NCBI GenBank assembly: GCA_004565275.1
Contig: SDOX01000005.1
Coordinates: forward strand, 1,276,765-1,340,764
DNA length: 64,000 nucleotides
Source: Nannochloropsis salina CCMP1776
Taxonomy: Eukaryota > Sar > Eustigmatophyceae > Eustigmatales > Monodopsidaceae
Reading direction: 5' to 3'
The notes beneath the pieces are model-generated. The model searched no databases, had not been told where the DNA came from, and saw nothing but the letters and a program-made list of their open reading frames with translations. Shown here piece by piece: positions 1 through 11,127 of the stretch. The first letter of the stretch is position 1, and the number at the start of each line of letters is the position of its first letter. Made by a program: the position numbers and the translations under genes.

Positions 1-510
1 CCATGTGTAACTGCCAATGTACGTGCCACGTAGGTGCGGATGCTCACTGCTCCATCCTTGATCATGGGACGTTACCGATATACGGGCACCCACAACCTGA
101 TGCCCGTGAAGATTCGTCGGGATGGGGTGTGTCAGGTACGCGAAATTTCCATTTGAGATCCGGACGGGTTCTTCTTTGCTCAGCGTCATTTCTTTGTACG
201 AGCCAGCAAAATGCAAGATGAGGGGAAGTACCTCACACGGCACGGGCGCCCGGTGAGAGGCTTTGTCGCCATTGGACAGAGCATCCCACAAAGCGTCAAT
301 GTAGCCCGGGCGCTTCAAAGCTTCGGAGACTGCTGTTTGAAATGCCCACGGGTTGTGCCGCGACAGCCGCATAGGTCGACGGCCATAGGACGAGTGAAGA
401 TTCTCTCCACGATATGCAGGGCCGGAATTATTGGACGATGATAGAGCAGGGCGTGAGGATTGCGACCTTGAGGAATTTGCTTGGACGCTAGAGCTGATAG
501 AGGCACCCAT
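1..510 (-). CDS. Partial uncharacterised protein with SHDQGW motif; myristoylation-type N-terminus
   Basis: An open frame of exactly 170 codons starts at the ATG at 510-508 and runs off the left edge without a stop. It starts MGASISSS, a good N-myristoylation signal (Gly2, Ser6). A serine-rich stretch (about residues 5-45) is followed by a helical part with HNPWAFQTAVSEAL, a segment EVLPLILHFAGSY that resembles the start of an F-box-like helix, and VTSHDQGWSS followed by GTYIGSYTW. I recall the SHDQGW...G-Y-x-S-x-TW pattern from uncharacterised fungal and protist proteins, so its function is unknown. The GAG/GTACTT at about 227 could be a splice donor, but the frame stays open through it. The gene is divergent from the Pcc1 gene. 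Reality of the gene is likely; function is not assigned. Confidence 0.6.
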   Translation of the reverse strand, partial: MGASISSSVQANSSRSQSSRPALSSSNNSGPAYRGENLHSSYGRRPMRLSRHNPWAFQTAVSEALKRPGYIDALWDALSNGDKASHRAPVPCEVLPLILHFAGSYKEMTLSKEEPVRISNGNFAYLTHPIPTNLHGHQVVGARISVTSHDQGWSSEHPHLRGTYIGSYTW

Positions 511-1152
511 GTGTACGAACACGGCTGCTTGGTGAGACCTGTGAAGCTACTACTGAGGCGGATAGAACAATGGCATGAGTGAAGTTGCCTATCCAGGAAG
601 AATTTGCGAACGAGATCCGTACAGAACATATGTCCGTCCCCGGTGTGGCCATAGTGGTGTCTATTTAGCTGTGCAACGATTTAAAAGTAAGGCTGTTCAC
701 ATCCTGTTTGCGGGCAAGATGAAAAGTCCCTGATTTACAATGGCCGGCACGGAATTTTAAATCGCGGCCTTGAACGTCACATATTCTCGTCATAGGTTGG
801 TGAATATGACCAGCCATGTTCACCAAATCTGCACATCAAATGAAGCACACAAGCGTTTGTTGCCGGGTGCCGTTGGGGGCTAAGCAGGAATTTGATTTGT
901 GCGTCCGTCTGGCTCGACACTTTGCTAAAGGGGGTGAGGAGGTTATCAACGTCTCTTATCTTCATTCTTGACTAAGCCCAAGGTACATGCGTGCGGGGCG
1001 TGATGGCAAGACACGGAGGGGAAAATACTACAATATGTTTTTCATGTAGAGGGATGAGGTACATTTTGTGGCGATTTCTCGGCGACTCCCGTCAGGTTGC
1101 CTGTCCCTTGCTCTCTTATACACCTTTCCACCTCCTTACGGCAGTACAGGAC
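511..1152. other. Divergent 5' spacer
   Basis: About 640 bp between two divergently oriented start codons. Only short non-credible frames are present. It presumably holds both promoters; I recognise no specific site. Confidence 0.4.
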
Positions 1153-1548
1153 ATGGCATCGTTAAAGGACCCGGAGGCAATCTTACATCACTGGTGAGTA
1201 ATACGATGCGCTGCAGTGCTTGTGAAATTGCATCTTGTAGATTAAATGGGGTGGTTTTGCCAATGCCACGATTGATTCTTACTCGAGAATTTTTGTATTG
1301 ATAGTCGAATAAGTCTCCACTTGCCTAGCTCTAGTAAGGCTCAGCTAATACAAGATGTCTTGGAAGTCGATGAGGAGCTGCAACCAGACAAAGTTTGTAA
1401 ATCATTCGCTGTGGAGGGGTCAGCGCTGAATGTGCATCTGGTGTCATGTGACCTGAAAGTCCTAAGGGTTGCTGTGTCCTCTTTCTACGACATGCTTACG
1501 GTGGCTCTTAAAACTCTGCTGCAGTTCGACAACGAAAATGGACTTTAA
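1153..1548 (+). CDS. PCC1: KEOPS/EKC complex subunit Pcc1 (LAGE3-like)
   Basis: Two exons, 1153-1193 and 1329-1548, joined at CACTG/GTGAGT and GCCTAG/CTCTAG in matching phase, give 86 aa, close to the roughly 88 aa of yeast Pcc1. The second exon has the family pattern: VDEELQPDKV, then SFAVEGSALNVHL, then LKVLRVAVSSFYDMLTVALK. Pcc1 is the dimerising subunit of KEOPS, which makes N6-threonylcarbamoyladenosine on tRNAs in the cytosol and nucleus. The first beta strand (usually IPFPT-like) is not obvious in the 14-residue first exon, so the 5' exon is less certain than the second. It is divergent from the left-edge gene and convergent with the TOM1-like gene. Confidence 0.75.
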
Positions 1549-2174
1549 CAGGACCTGAGGTTCACCTCGTACCTACTTTGCTGAACAGGTTGGGATTCGT
1601 GGAAAAGCTCCGGGGAAGGCGATGTATATATTGGTGGAAAATCTTTCCCACGTGAAGGGCCGCGTCCGTACCTTGCACGGAACTTTGAAGCATGTAAAAA
1701 CCTTCAACTTAAGCGTTAAAACACATTATGATCTGACTGATGGACGCTGAGAGAGTTGCTCGGATTTAGGGTGTTTGTTTTCAAAGATCATTGGGTCTTC
1801 CTTTGATCTGCCACACTTGACGGACCTCGCATGCCGGAAAACCAAATTTCTTGGTGGCGAACACAACTGTTTTCTCTTTCCAATTCATTACTCCTTCAAA
1901 TGATTTATATCAAATACCCTTATTGCTCCCCGCCTTTACCCATACTTGCCCCGGTTGTGTGTACTTTAGGGCTTTCTTTTGTACAGTGGCGCCTTGACGC
2001 TCCTCCCCCGCCGGACCTTATGGACTCAGTGACGACGGTTTTCGTTCGGCTTTAAATCTCAGCATTAGTATCAAGGGCAAAAACTAGCAATGATTTTCCC
2101 TACAGTGCTTTTACCCGCGCCCATGCCATCCACGGAAAAACTCGGTATTTTGGTTCTATCAGCCATGCCCTTCC
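1549..2174. other. Convergent 3' spacer
   Basis: About 625 bp between the stop codons of Pcc1 and the TOM1-like gene. No credible coding frame; presumably the two 3' untranslated regions. Confidence 0.4.
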
Positions 2175-3497
2175 TCAGGCCATCTCAGTCCCCCTGACGG
2201 CTGTTTTTACAATCCCACCGCCTGCGAGAGGCCTTCCCTGGCCCCCTCCCGAGGACAAAAACCCTGGGGCTCGCCCTCCGTTCCCAGCCCTTCCCCCACG
2301 CGCCGCATCCAAGTCTTTTACCTCGGTGTACTCGCTCCGATTTGGTGGTTTGTGCCCCGTTGACGCCATCGACAGATACGAGGCCCCTGAGCTCGACCCC
2401 CCTCCCCCCCCTGCCGCACTCCTTAGACTGCTTCCAGCTCCTATGCCTTGTGGGTGCGAGACAGGATGCGCCGGGGGCACGTGGTGGTGGTGCGCCGTCC
2501 TCCGCGACTGGAGGGTGTACAGCATCAAGAAGAGGATCATCAGCTCCAAGCTGTGTTTGATCAGCACGTACACGTCCCAGAAGTGGTTGCGGGGGGTTGC
2601 CAGAGAGCTCAGGGGCTTGTGGGCGCGCCACAAGGCAATGAAGGTGGCGGCCAGAAAAAGCTCGACCATCGCCCGGAGGACAAAGAAGACGTTCCCAAAG
2701 ACGGTGATCCAGATAATGGTCCGTACCTGGGAGTCCGTGGGCACTTGGTTGATGGCACCCAGGGTCGTCAACACCGTCCGAAAACGGTGCGAGAAAATGG
2801 AGATTTCCACCACGCACGCCATGGAAACAAGGGCTAGCATGATCGAGTCCAACAGCGTCATGACCTGGGAAGAGTAGATGCCGGCCAGAAAGAGCGCGAA
2901 ATTCGCAACTTCAAAGGCAGCGAGGCTACCCATGATGCTCAAAAAAGTCGTCATGGGTTCATGTTTTCGCACCGGTTTGAAAACCTTCTTCAACAAATCC
3001 GCCCAATAAATGATGATCAAGACAAAAATGGCGAATAGGCACAAGGTTCCCCCTGAGAGGAGTATTTCCGACACCAGCGTACCCGCCCAATGAGGAGTTT
3101 GGAAGGCCCAAACTTCGGCGGGCGCGTAGGAAGGCTCCAGGACGTCGGAGGGTATGAAAAACCACACGGCTCGTAAGGCAGCGGCGCCAAAAATAAGGAA
3201 GTAGAAGGTTTTGATGGCAGTCTGTCAGAGGAAGAGAGCGGGGGAAAACAATTTTACCAGTACTTAGAAGCAAGTAGGAACGGGAAAACATGCGGCATAA
3301 GACATCTCTGCAAAGCAGTGCAAGTACCCTGGTGCGTCGCGAAAGACTGGAGACTGCAAGCTTTTCATCCTAACACGTACCTCTGCGCCCTCCAAAATGA
3401 TGACCCTACGACATTTCACCAAGGCGACCACGGCAATTAGGGTGAACAGGCATGCCATTACCAGGTCCTGTACCTTCTCTGCCACGGTCTCAGGCAT
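2175..3497 (-). CDS. THH1/TOM1/TOM3-domain multi-pass membrane protein
   Basis: Two exons, 3497-3381 and 3221-2175, joined in phase 0 (GCAGAG/GTACGT; TGACAG/ACTGCC), give 387 aa. The sequence across the junction, FGAAALRAVWFFIPSDV, is characteristic of the plant TOM1/TOM3 (tobamovirus multiplication) family. About seven hydrophobic segments cover residues 12 to 250, including ADLLKKVFKP between two of them. The C-terminal 110 residues are low-complexity (His, Ser and Gly runs) and probably disordered. Plant members sit in tonoplast and other endomembranes, where they interact with small GTPases of the ARL8 type; the cellular role here is unknown. The short first exon carries the first membrane segment, MACLFTLIAVVALV. 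Family assignment is fairly sure. Confidence 0.75.
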
Positions 3498-4294
3498 GAC
3501 GAGGACAGAGCTTTCTCAGGGTGTTACTTGCTACTGGGTGTGGAGGATGCTGGTGGTGCCCGACAGTGACTGCTGATAGTGCGTTTGAAGGACAGGGAGC
3601 AGAACAAACTTGACGGAAATTGCAAGCCCGGGCCAACTGACGAGCGGTCGAGCGCCTGGCGGACAAAAAGTTAGGGCGGCAACACGGCTGTACTATTCGC
3701 CTGGGTGATTGAGTAAGGACAAAGAAGAGCGACGGAGTGCATGGAACAAAGTAAGGCATGAGGGTCGTGCACACTGGACCCGGCTCACGAGGCTTGTCTG
3801 CCTGACCACGATACGCGCCACCGAGACTGATAAAAGGCCACAACTCATATACAAGACGCCAGCTTACAAAAAGGCATACACAAACCTGCATGAAAAGGAC
3901 AAGACATGGCGTTTGCCAGATGGAGATGTGGGGCTAGGGAGGAAGCCACCAGACTTAATGAATCTCCGGGTACTTTTATATCAGCCAGGGTCAATCTGTT
4001 GCACAACTTTTCCAAAGGTACTGATTTGAATGGGCATGGCGGAAGATCCAATCATAGAAGTGGGTCAAGCGCTGCTCTGAGAGGCTTGCTTTCTACGACA
4101 TTTTCATAAAAAGTTCTTGGTCATAAAGTCACGACCTCGACTTCTGTTTTCAAGCTTACATGTTCGTCTTCGCCCCGTCTTCAGGGTCTACTGATCTAAA
4201 TGCGCAGGGAAAATGTTTATATCAAGCAAGAAACCTTTTTAAAAAAGAACATGCATGTCATTTAAACGAAGTCTTGACTTTCTTTTAAAGAAAA
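3498..4294. other. Intergenic, no gene seen
   Basis: About 800 bp between two minus-strand genes. The longest frames (about 100-130 codons) have no family features and overlap on both strands, as chance frames do. Probably the 5' flank of the TOM1-like gene. Confidence 0.4.
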
Positions 4295-5594
4295 TTATTG
4301 AGTCGTGTCTGCGCCATGCCCATTCATCCCTCCCTCTCCCCGCCCTTCATCTTGCCCCTGGTCCCCTCCACCTGATGCCGCACCTTCCGCCTCGTCGACA
4401 TCGTCAAATTGGCCGCTGGCTGCTACCAGATTTGGAGAAAAGGTCAGGAGGCCTTCAAGATGGGCCAGCATGCGGCCCTGAGCGTAAACCCATAGACGTA
4501 CGGTAGAAGACAAGTCAATACATCGATGCTGCCCATGCGAGAAGCGTCACAGCCTGCACATTTCCCTGATGGCTTCATGCTTCGTATCGTTCGTTCGCGC
4601 AGTACAGGGACACTCATACACATTTCCTCAACCATATCCCTACCTGCTCCTCGCTGGCTCCACTCGCGCCGTCAATGGAGGTTTGATCAAAGATCAACTC
4701 ATCATCCCCTTCGTTCTCACCGGCCTCAGGAGGATCGGGATTCATCAGGGCGGCCCGAGATAATGCTTCGAAAAGGGGGCCCACTGCAGAGATAAGGGAG
4801 AAGTGAAGATGCGCGACAGTTCAGGAACAGGGAAGGAAAGTACATGGAAGAGATACAACCACCCCATGTGGTCGGTGATCGGCGCCTATTCATTCGTCCC
4901 CTCTAATTCGCGTGGCAGATACGCGACTCAAGCATGATTAAAAAATGATCGATAACTACTCCAGCGCTCCAGCGCATGGTTGGGAGCAATACTCACAGCT
5001 TTCCGGGTCCTCTGGAACAAAATACACTTCTTTCGAGGCGTCCTCGTCCTCGTCTTCACCGCCTTCAGAAATCTAGACGGTGGAAGGCGCGTTGAATTAA
5101 ATCGATTGTATCACTAAGATGTATAGCTGTATTTGTCATTCTCTTTTTCCAAGGACGGCCTTTAATACATCACGAACGAGATCGCAACCTACCTGGCAGT
5201 ACAAGCACGGCTTTGGAAACGAGGAGGGATCCTTCGAGATCGCATGGAGAGTAATGCAGGGAATTTCTGCTTCATACAATTGCTCTCCCAGATCTGTATC
5301 TACCGTCAAATTCGTCCCTTCGCCTTCTTCACGCCTTGCTTTCCACCGTAAACGTTTGGAAGTTATTTGTAGAAGGCCTCGCCTTTCAGAGGGCCCCGTA
5401 CTGCTTCCGTACGACATCTCCACGTCAACTAGCTCAAAAAGGAGCTCTTCGTCCTCCTATGTTTTGAAACAGATACATATTAGGTACGAGACTTGCATGA
5501 CGACCATGTGTGGGGCAAAAGATGGTGAGCAAATAGTGAGATGTTCGGGCCATGGATAGGGCTCCTTGAAACCCTCCATTCTCACCTGCTCCAT
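4295..5594 (-). CDS. ICLN: Methylosome subunit pICln (ICln / CLNS1A family)
   Basis: Five exons fit in phase: 5594-5586 (ATG GAG CAG), 5456-5193, 5072-4997, 4783-4644 and 4477-4295, giving 223 aa against about 237 in human. The family appears in order: GLLQITSKRLRWK, then ITLHAISKDP with the paired CLYCQ, then an acidic loop, VYFVPEDPES, ALMNPDPPE, DELIFDQTS, LEGLLTF and the terminal acidic GQFDDVDE. pICln is a PH-like chaperone that holds Sm proteins, works with PRMT5 and feeds U-snRNP assembly in the cytosol. The 9-nt first exon rests only on the donor CAG/GTGAGA, the matching phase and the correct length. The other four exons are well supported. Confidence 0.85.
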
Positions 5595-6112
5595 AACCAA
5601 GGCCGCAGTTCCAAGCCTCACTCCTAAGACTCTGTTCTTCGGTTGTATTCACACTCTGCTTTTGTATAAGTATACCAGATGTGAGTTCAAATCGATCATA
5701 GAGGCTCGAAGCCTCTGCTGCTCTTGTTTTTCCTCCGTGCCTGCAGGGGGGGAGGTTAACAAAAAAGAGCCCTGGGAAGACAAAGCCGGGCAAGTCTACA
5801 TACGCAAATATCTTGCTTTCTGAATGATGTTGGCTAGGATGGAATTGAATGTCGATCAGCTCTACATGGGAGCATGAAAGTCTCCAAGGTAAAGGAGCAT
5901 CGACCCTTATTAACCTGAGAATATAGATGTGCAGCGACTAAACATACAAAGGGGGATCAAAAATGTGAAATCCTCCAAGAAACTTTCGGCTCATTTAAAC
6001 ATTTTACTTTTCCTTTCACCTTGCTGTATTTGGTGGCTATCATTGTCTCCCTCTTGACCTTTATCATGAACCTTCAAGCAATCGTATGCATTCAAGAACT
6101 CTTGGTAAACCT
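5595..6112. other. Intergenic, no gene seen
   Basis: About 520 bp between the pICln start and the SNU23 stop, both minus strand. It holds only chance frames. Confidence 0.35.
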
Positions 6113-7026
6113 TCACTTAAAACCTCCAAAACCCATCAATGCCGCCATTTCAGGATCTACACCACCTTCTTCCTCAACCGTACTTTCCTCCTCTTCTGTT
6201 GGCCGCTGAATAACATTAATTCGGGCTTCTTTCCTTGCCTCTTTCCACTGTGCTTTAATTGCTTCATCGTTCTCCAGCTTTTTTTCGTACGCATCAATGG
6301 CACTTTCACGAGGACCCGCCTTCCTCTTCTCATCTTCTCGTCGTTTCAAGGCATTCAGGCGCTCTTTCACACGGTCCACCCCCACCCTCTCCACCCGCAT
6401 GCTGTAACCCAGGGCTTTCTGATGTTTCTTCCCGTTGATGTGGTCCAAGTAAGCCATCGAGTCTTTGAGCAAACATTGACAAATGTCACACCAGTAGCCG
6501 CCTTGTTGGTGGGGGGCTGAGCTTCCCGTGACAACTTGGATTTTCCCCACTTTTTCCTCCAGGCCCAGGTCGGCTTCTCGATGCTTTAGGTAAGCCCTCT
6601 TCGAGCCCTCAGGCCCTGCCGCGCCTGTCTCCGCCGCTTGAAACTCTTCTCGTTTCCTCACAAATCCCGGCTTCTTCTTCTCAACATCTCCTGATGCTTC
6701 CTGGTTGTACAATGATGCGCAGGGAGATGAGTCATCCGCATCAAGGAGAGGGGATAAGTGGTGTGTCAGTAGAAAATAAGAAGGCATCGGTCGTACAAAA
6801 TAAAGCAAACGGAAAGGACTTCACCCAGATAGTCTGGGCTTTGAATCAGATGCATATGTATCGCTAGAGGGTCGTATTTAATCCCTCGCATCCATTCGAG
6901 TCTTCAACGGACCTTCTCCAGGCGTTCCTTGGCTATCTTCTCAAAATGCTCGAGGTCCCAGGTCCGACGCTCCACGTTCAATGCTCCCGCGGGGATTTTT
7001 ATCTTCTTCTGGTCATCGTCAGCCAT
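6113..7026 (-). CDS. ZMAT2: U4/U6.U5 tri-snRNP zinc-finger protein SNU23 / ZMAT2
   Basis: Two exons, 7026-6913 and 6700-6113, give 233 aa, close to human ZMAT2 (199 aa). The N-terminus MADDDQKKIK precedes RRTWDLEHFEKIAKERL, matching the WD..EYEKLA region. The C2H2 matrin-type finger is WCDICQCLLKDSMAYLDHINGKKHQ, with cysteines 3 apart and the spaced histidines, followed by the conserved SMRVERVGVDRVKERL and a C-terminal EMAALMGFGGF. SNU23 binds the B-complex spliceosome near the 5' splice site. The donor after exon 1 (AAG/GTCCGT) is weak, but phase and protein continuity support it. The gene is divergent from ACAD8 across about 500 bp. Confidence 0.9.
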
Positions 7027-7528
7027 CGTGTCTGGGCACCTGCATGTGTGTAGCGATGGGATGGGAGCATTGCATGAGCACACAACAGACAAGCTGGAGG
7101 AGGTAATCCTGACACGCTATCAGGCAGGGCACAAAGAGTAAAAAAAGGCCTTCATTTTCATAAGCACAACTGAAACATAGCTAGTTTCCTGCTCATTTCC
7201 TGTGAGGAAGAGCGCCTTGGCAGGAATATGCAAGAGTCGGCGACGGAGGCCTTTGTCTCGCGTTTATGCCATTACCTCGCGTTTTCCACTGCGGCTTGAA
7301 GTTTTGCAGTCGAGCATTTCACTTGTGCACTCTTTTCTTTTCCCGACCTCACCATCTACCTCATTCAACACCCACCACGCGCATCACAGGCATTGCTGTA
7401 CATTTATCTTAAGCTGATTCTCCTGTACGTGGACAGAAGGGGGGCAGCGTTGGCATCCATCGTGCGCAAAGATAACGTTTTGTGTACGTCCGAGACGTCC
7501 TACGTAGACGCCTCTAGACACCGCAGTA
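7027..7528. other. Divergent spacer SNU23/ACAD8
   Basis: About 500 bp separating two divergent start codons; a likely bidirectional promoter region. No coding signal recognised. Confidence 0.4.
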
Positions 7529-8833
7529 ATGGCAACTTTCCTTCGATTTCCCCGTCGCTTTATCACCAGTCCCTCCATTACAAAATTTATTGCTGGTACA
7601 AAGAGAAACAGGGTGCCATATGTGTGCATTCCCACGCTCTCTTCAATCCAGAGTTCCCATTTTGCCACCCTTCCTGACATAGCCGCACCTACCCTCGGAC
7701 TCGACGAGACCCAGTGCGAATATTTCAACCTCGCTCATTCCTTCGCAAAAAACGAGTTGACACCCGACAACGCGGCCAAGTGGGACAGTAAAGAGATATT
7801 CCCCGTAGAGACAATGCGAAAAGCAGCCCAGCTGGGTTTCGGTGCCGTCTTCGTGCGGGAAGATGTTGGGGGCAGTGGCATGTCGCGGTTGGAGGGATCC
7901 GTCATCTTTGAGGCGTTGGCCGCTGGATGCACGAGCACGGCTGCTTATATGACCATTCACTCCATGTGTGGATGGATGTTGGACTCTTTTGGCACCGAGG
8001 CGCAGCGTCAAAGATGGCTCCCCCGGATGGCCACCATGGACCTCCTCTCTTCCTATTGCTTGACCGAGCCCAACAGTGGGAGTGACGCAGTCTCTCTTTC
8101 AACCAAGGCCATACGGGAAGGAGACTCGTACGTGCTGAACGGAAGCAAAGCTTTTATCAGCGGTGCGGGCGTCAGCGACGTGTACCTGGTCATGTGTCGA
8201 ACGGGTGAGAAGGGCCCTCGGGGGATCTCCTGCATTTTGGTGGAGAAGGGGACGGAAGGCCTGTCATTTGGGGCCCCTGAAAAGAAGCTAGGCTGGAAAT
8301 CACAGCCAACAGCCTCGGTGACATTCACAGACTGTCGGGTGCCGGCTTCGAATCTGATAGGCGTGGAAGGGGAAGGGTTCAAGTACGCGATGAAGGGCTT
8401 GGACGGTGGACGTATCAACATTGCCACGTGCAGTGTGGGTGCCGCACAGGCATGTGTGGAAAGGACCCAAGCGTACATTATGGAGAGGCGACAGTTTGGG
8501 AAGGCGATAGGGGAGAACCAGTACGTGCAGTTCAAATTCGCGGAAATGGTGACCTCCGTGGTCGGGGCCCGGCTCATGGTACGACAGGCTGCCAGATTGC
8601 TGGACGCAAAGGATCCTCAAGCAACGGTGGCGTGCGCGATGGCGAAGAAGGTGGCAACGGACTCGGCGTTCGCCGTAATCAACGACGCGCTGCAGATGCA
8701 TGGGGGATACGGGTACCTCAAGGATTACCATGTGGAGCGGTACTTGAGGGATGTGAGGGTGCATCAAATCTTGGAAGGGACGAACGAGATTATGCAGATG
8801 ATTATAGCGAGGAAGCTGTTGCAGCAAGATTAG
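7529..8833 (+). CDS. ACAD8: Isobutyryl-CoA dehydrogenase, mitochondrial
   Basis: A single-exon gene of 434 aa. The first 50 or so residues are basic and hydroxylated ([15 protein letters not shown]...), a good mitochondrial presequence. The rest follows human ACAD8 closely: [43 protein letters not shown] (FAD/substrate site), [35 protein letters not shown] and [10 protein letters not shown]. The catalytic base should be Glu416 in ILEGT. The enzyme is an FAD-dependent dehydrogenase that converts isobutyryl-CoA to methacrylyl-CoA in valine breakdown and passes electrons to ETF. The specificity call rests on the ACAD8-type GCTSTAAY and SHFATL-to-core spacing and is fairly secure. Confidence 0.93.
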   Translation: MATFLRFPRRFITSPSITKFIAGTKRNRVPYVCIPTLSSIQSSHFATLPDIAAPTLGLDETQCEYFNLAHSFAKNELTPDNAAKWDSKEIFPVETMRKAAQLGFGAVFVREDVGGSGMSRLEGSVIFEALAAGCTSTAAYMTIHSMCGWMLDSFGTEAQRQRWLPRMATMDLLSSYCLTEPNSGSDAVSLSTKAIREGDSYVLNGSKAFISGAGVSDVYLVMCRTGEKGPRGISCILVEKGTEGLSFGAPEKKLGWKSQPTASVTFTDCRVPASNLIGVEGEGFKYAMKGLDGGRINIATCSVGAAQACVERTQAYIMERRQFGKAIGENQYVQFKFAEMVTSVVGARLMVRQAARLLDAKDPQATVACAMAKKVATDSAFAVINDALQMHGGYGYLKDYHVERYLRDVRVHQILEGTNEIMQMIIARKLLQQD

Positions 8834-9482
8834 GTCCTATTGAAAACAGGGGGGTAGGGGGTAGGGGAGGTTATGATACACGAATGGGTGTGCGGCGAGT
8901 ACACCGATCTTACAAATAACGATGTCCGAAGTTAGCCTGTTCTGATACAGTGTAAAGTGATAGGGAAATATGTACATTGTTGATACACCCGTGCTGCCTT
9001 CCAGCCATCGTATTGTGTTCTTGTTCAGGGCTCTCCAAGAGTCATAATTAGCGAGCAACTACCGTCTCGGGCGAATCCCATGAATTTGAAGTTTGAATAT
9101 GCTCCTAGGCACCTTGGAAGAAAAAAGAATGGACAAGCACGCGTGAAGAGCAAGATTTACAGCTATCCATACCGCTATCACATCCATTGCAACTTATTCC
9201 GCGGTCTATCTCACACGCAGGCCTTTTTCGCATTCTTGTCAGGTTCCCTGTATGCTCGCACGCCCTTTCTGTACTCTACCGTTTGTGTTGCCCATCTTGT
9301 CCTCCTGTACGCCGACAAGTGCCATTGTCCTCGGTCGGTAAGACGTGACTTCATCAGTTTCTCTGTCAGCTCTATGTAGTGTTACCTTTTCCTCGTCATA
9401 TAAATGCCCAAACCCGCTGTTTTCCTTCCCCGACAGATCTGTCGCTACCACTACCTCAACACCATCTATCCTACGCGACGGA
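8834..9482. other. Intergenic between ACAD8 and PMM
   Basis: About 650 bp in tandem orientation. An in-frame upstream extension of PMM exists from 9345, but it adds residues unlike the cytosolic PMM family, so I treat it as untranslated. Confidence 0.35.
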
Positions 9483-10711
9483 ATGGCTCCTGCTAACCCC
9501 CGCATTATAGCTTTATTTGACGTTGATGGCACACTGACGCCAGCCCGAAAGATTATTGAGCCAGCCACCATAGCCTGTCTCAAAAAGCTGCGTGAAAAAA
9601 TCACGATCGGTGTTGTAGGTGGCTCTGATTTTCGGAAGCAAATGGAACAGTTGGGACTTACCGTCCTAACGGACTTCGATTATTCATTTTCAGAAAATGG
9701 TCTAGTCGCCTATCATGAAGGAATTCAGATTGGCCATACCTCCATGAATGCTCACTTGGGCGAGGAAAATATCAAAGCAATTGTGAATTGGACGCTGCGA
9801 TACCTGTCTGGTAAGAAGGAACCCTGCAAATGAAAGGAGATTTGATGAGTTTGGGCTTTCAAGCCAGATTTGCTTCATTCAAAGACTTTCAACTGAATTT
9901 TGGTTCTCTATTTCACTCGACCCTGCTTCTTCAGACTTGGACATCCCTATCAAGCGCGGAACTTTCATCGAGTACCGAACAGGGATGCTGAACATCTCAC
10001 CAATCGGGAGAAATTGCAGTCAAGAGGAGCGCGACGCTTTTGAGGTATTTGTAACGAAGGAGAAAAAGACAACAGGGAATGAGTGCAGAGAAAGGGATAG
10101 GAGGCGAGCCCACATGTCCTGTACAAGTAGCCACTGTCGCTTATCTTGATTCTCTTTTTCAGGTGATGGATCTTCAAAAAGGGATTCGTAAGACGCTCCT
10201 GGAGAAGATGCGGGAGAAATTCGCCCACTTAGATTTGACTTACTCCATCGGGGGCCAGATTTCTTTCGACGTATTCCCGAAGGGGTGGGACAAGACCTAT
10301 TGCCTCAGGTGCGTGCACACACGGGGCTTGTCTGTCAGATTAGGGCACAACAACCTCTCCCTCTCGTCGGACCTCGACATAGGAGTGCAACACTTTGATC
10401 TGTGAACGGCACTCTTAAATATTGATCTCAGAAACGCGTGCGCAGGAAAAGTAACTTTTATACAGGACTGAATCTCATCTTCATGGTCTCCCCGTCCTTT
10501 TCCCCCCTGATCCCTCTGGCTCTTCCTTATCTTGCCCTCTTTTTGCAGGTACCTCCCAGAGAGCAGCTTCGATGAGATTCATTTCTTCGGTGACAAAACC
10601 TTCGAAGGAGGGAACGACTTTGAAATTTTCACGCATCCCCGCGTTATGGGCCACTCAGTGAAAAACCCCGAGGAGACGGTCAAGCAGTTGGAAGAGCTGT
10701 TTTTGAAATAG
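9483..10711 (+). CDS. PMM: Phosphomannomutase
   Basis: Four exons, 9483-9810, 9935-10044, 10163-10308 and 10549-10711, all with consistent phases and GT/AG ends, give 248 aa, the normal length for eukaryotic PMM. It is a HAD-superfamily enzyme with the nucleophile motif FDVDGTLT (Asp13, Asp15), then [43 protein letters not shown] and [15 protein letters not shown], which carries the Mg2+-binding acidic residues. It interconverts mannose-6-phosphate and mannose-1-phosphate in the cytosol, feeding GDP-mannose for dolichol glycans and cell-wall or ascorbate pathways. The start at MAPANP is chosen because it matches the family N-terminus. Confidence 0.95.
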
Positions 10712-11127
10712 GAGAGGGGGCCAGAAAGCGACAAATTGTCTCGATTGTAGGAACAGTGTCAGTTAGGAGTGAATATTGGGTTTGAGACAGCAGTCGACAG
10801 GCCGCCGGCTTCGTGGGGATGGCGATAGGAGGACGGAAACCATGGGGCCAGGACCTCGACGAGCCAGGGATGAAGGGAAAGTATAAATATTCTCATGCTG
10901 GGACAAGCCCTTCGGGCTCTCATCATTGATGAATTCATTTTTCACTTCAGTTTTGGCGATTTTTTATTCGTGCAAATACATAATTGCTTGCGCGTCTTAA
11001 ATTAGGCAATCAATTAGTCTGCGCTCAGTTTTGATCGGTGTGAAGGATATACATTACCTGCGTCTCTCTCAGTTTGTGTAAACAAACGGATCATGTCCTC
11101 ACTTGTAGATCTCCTTGCGCCTTAGCC
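10712..11127. other. Convergent 3' spacer
   Basis: About 415 bp between the stops of PMM and the SET-domain gene; AT-richer than the flanks, with no coding signal. Confidence 0.35.

Noticed and set aside
9345-9482. N-terminal extension of phosphomannomutase
   Set aside because: In frame, but PMM is a cytosolic protein starting at the position of MAPANP, and the extension has no targeting character.
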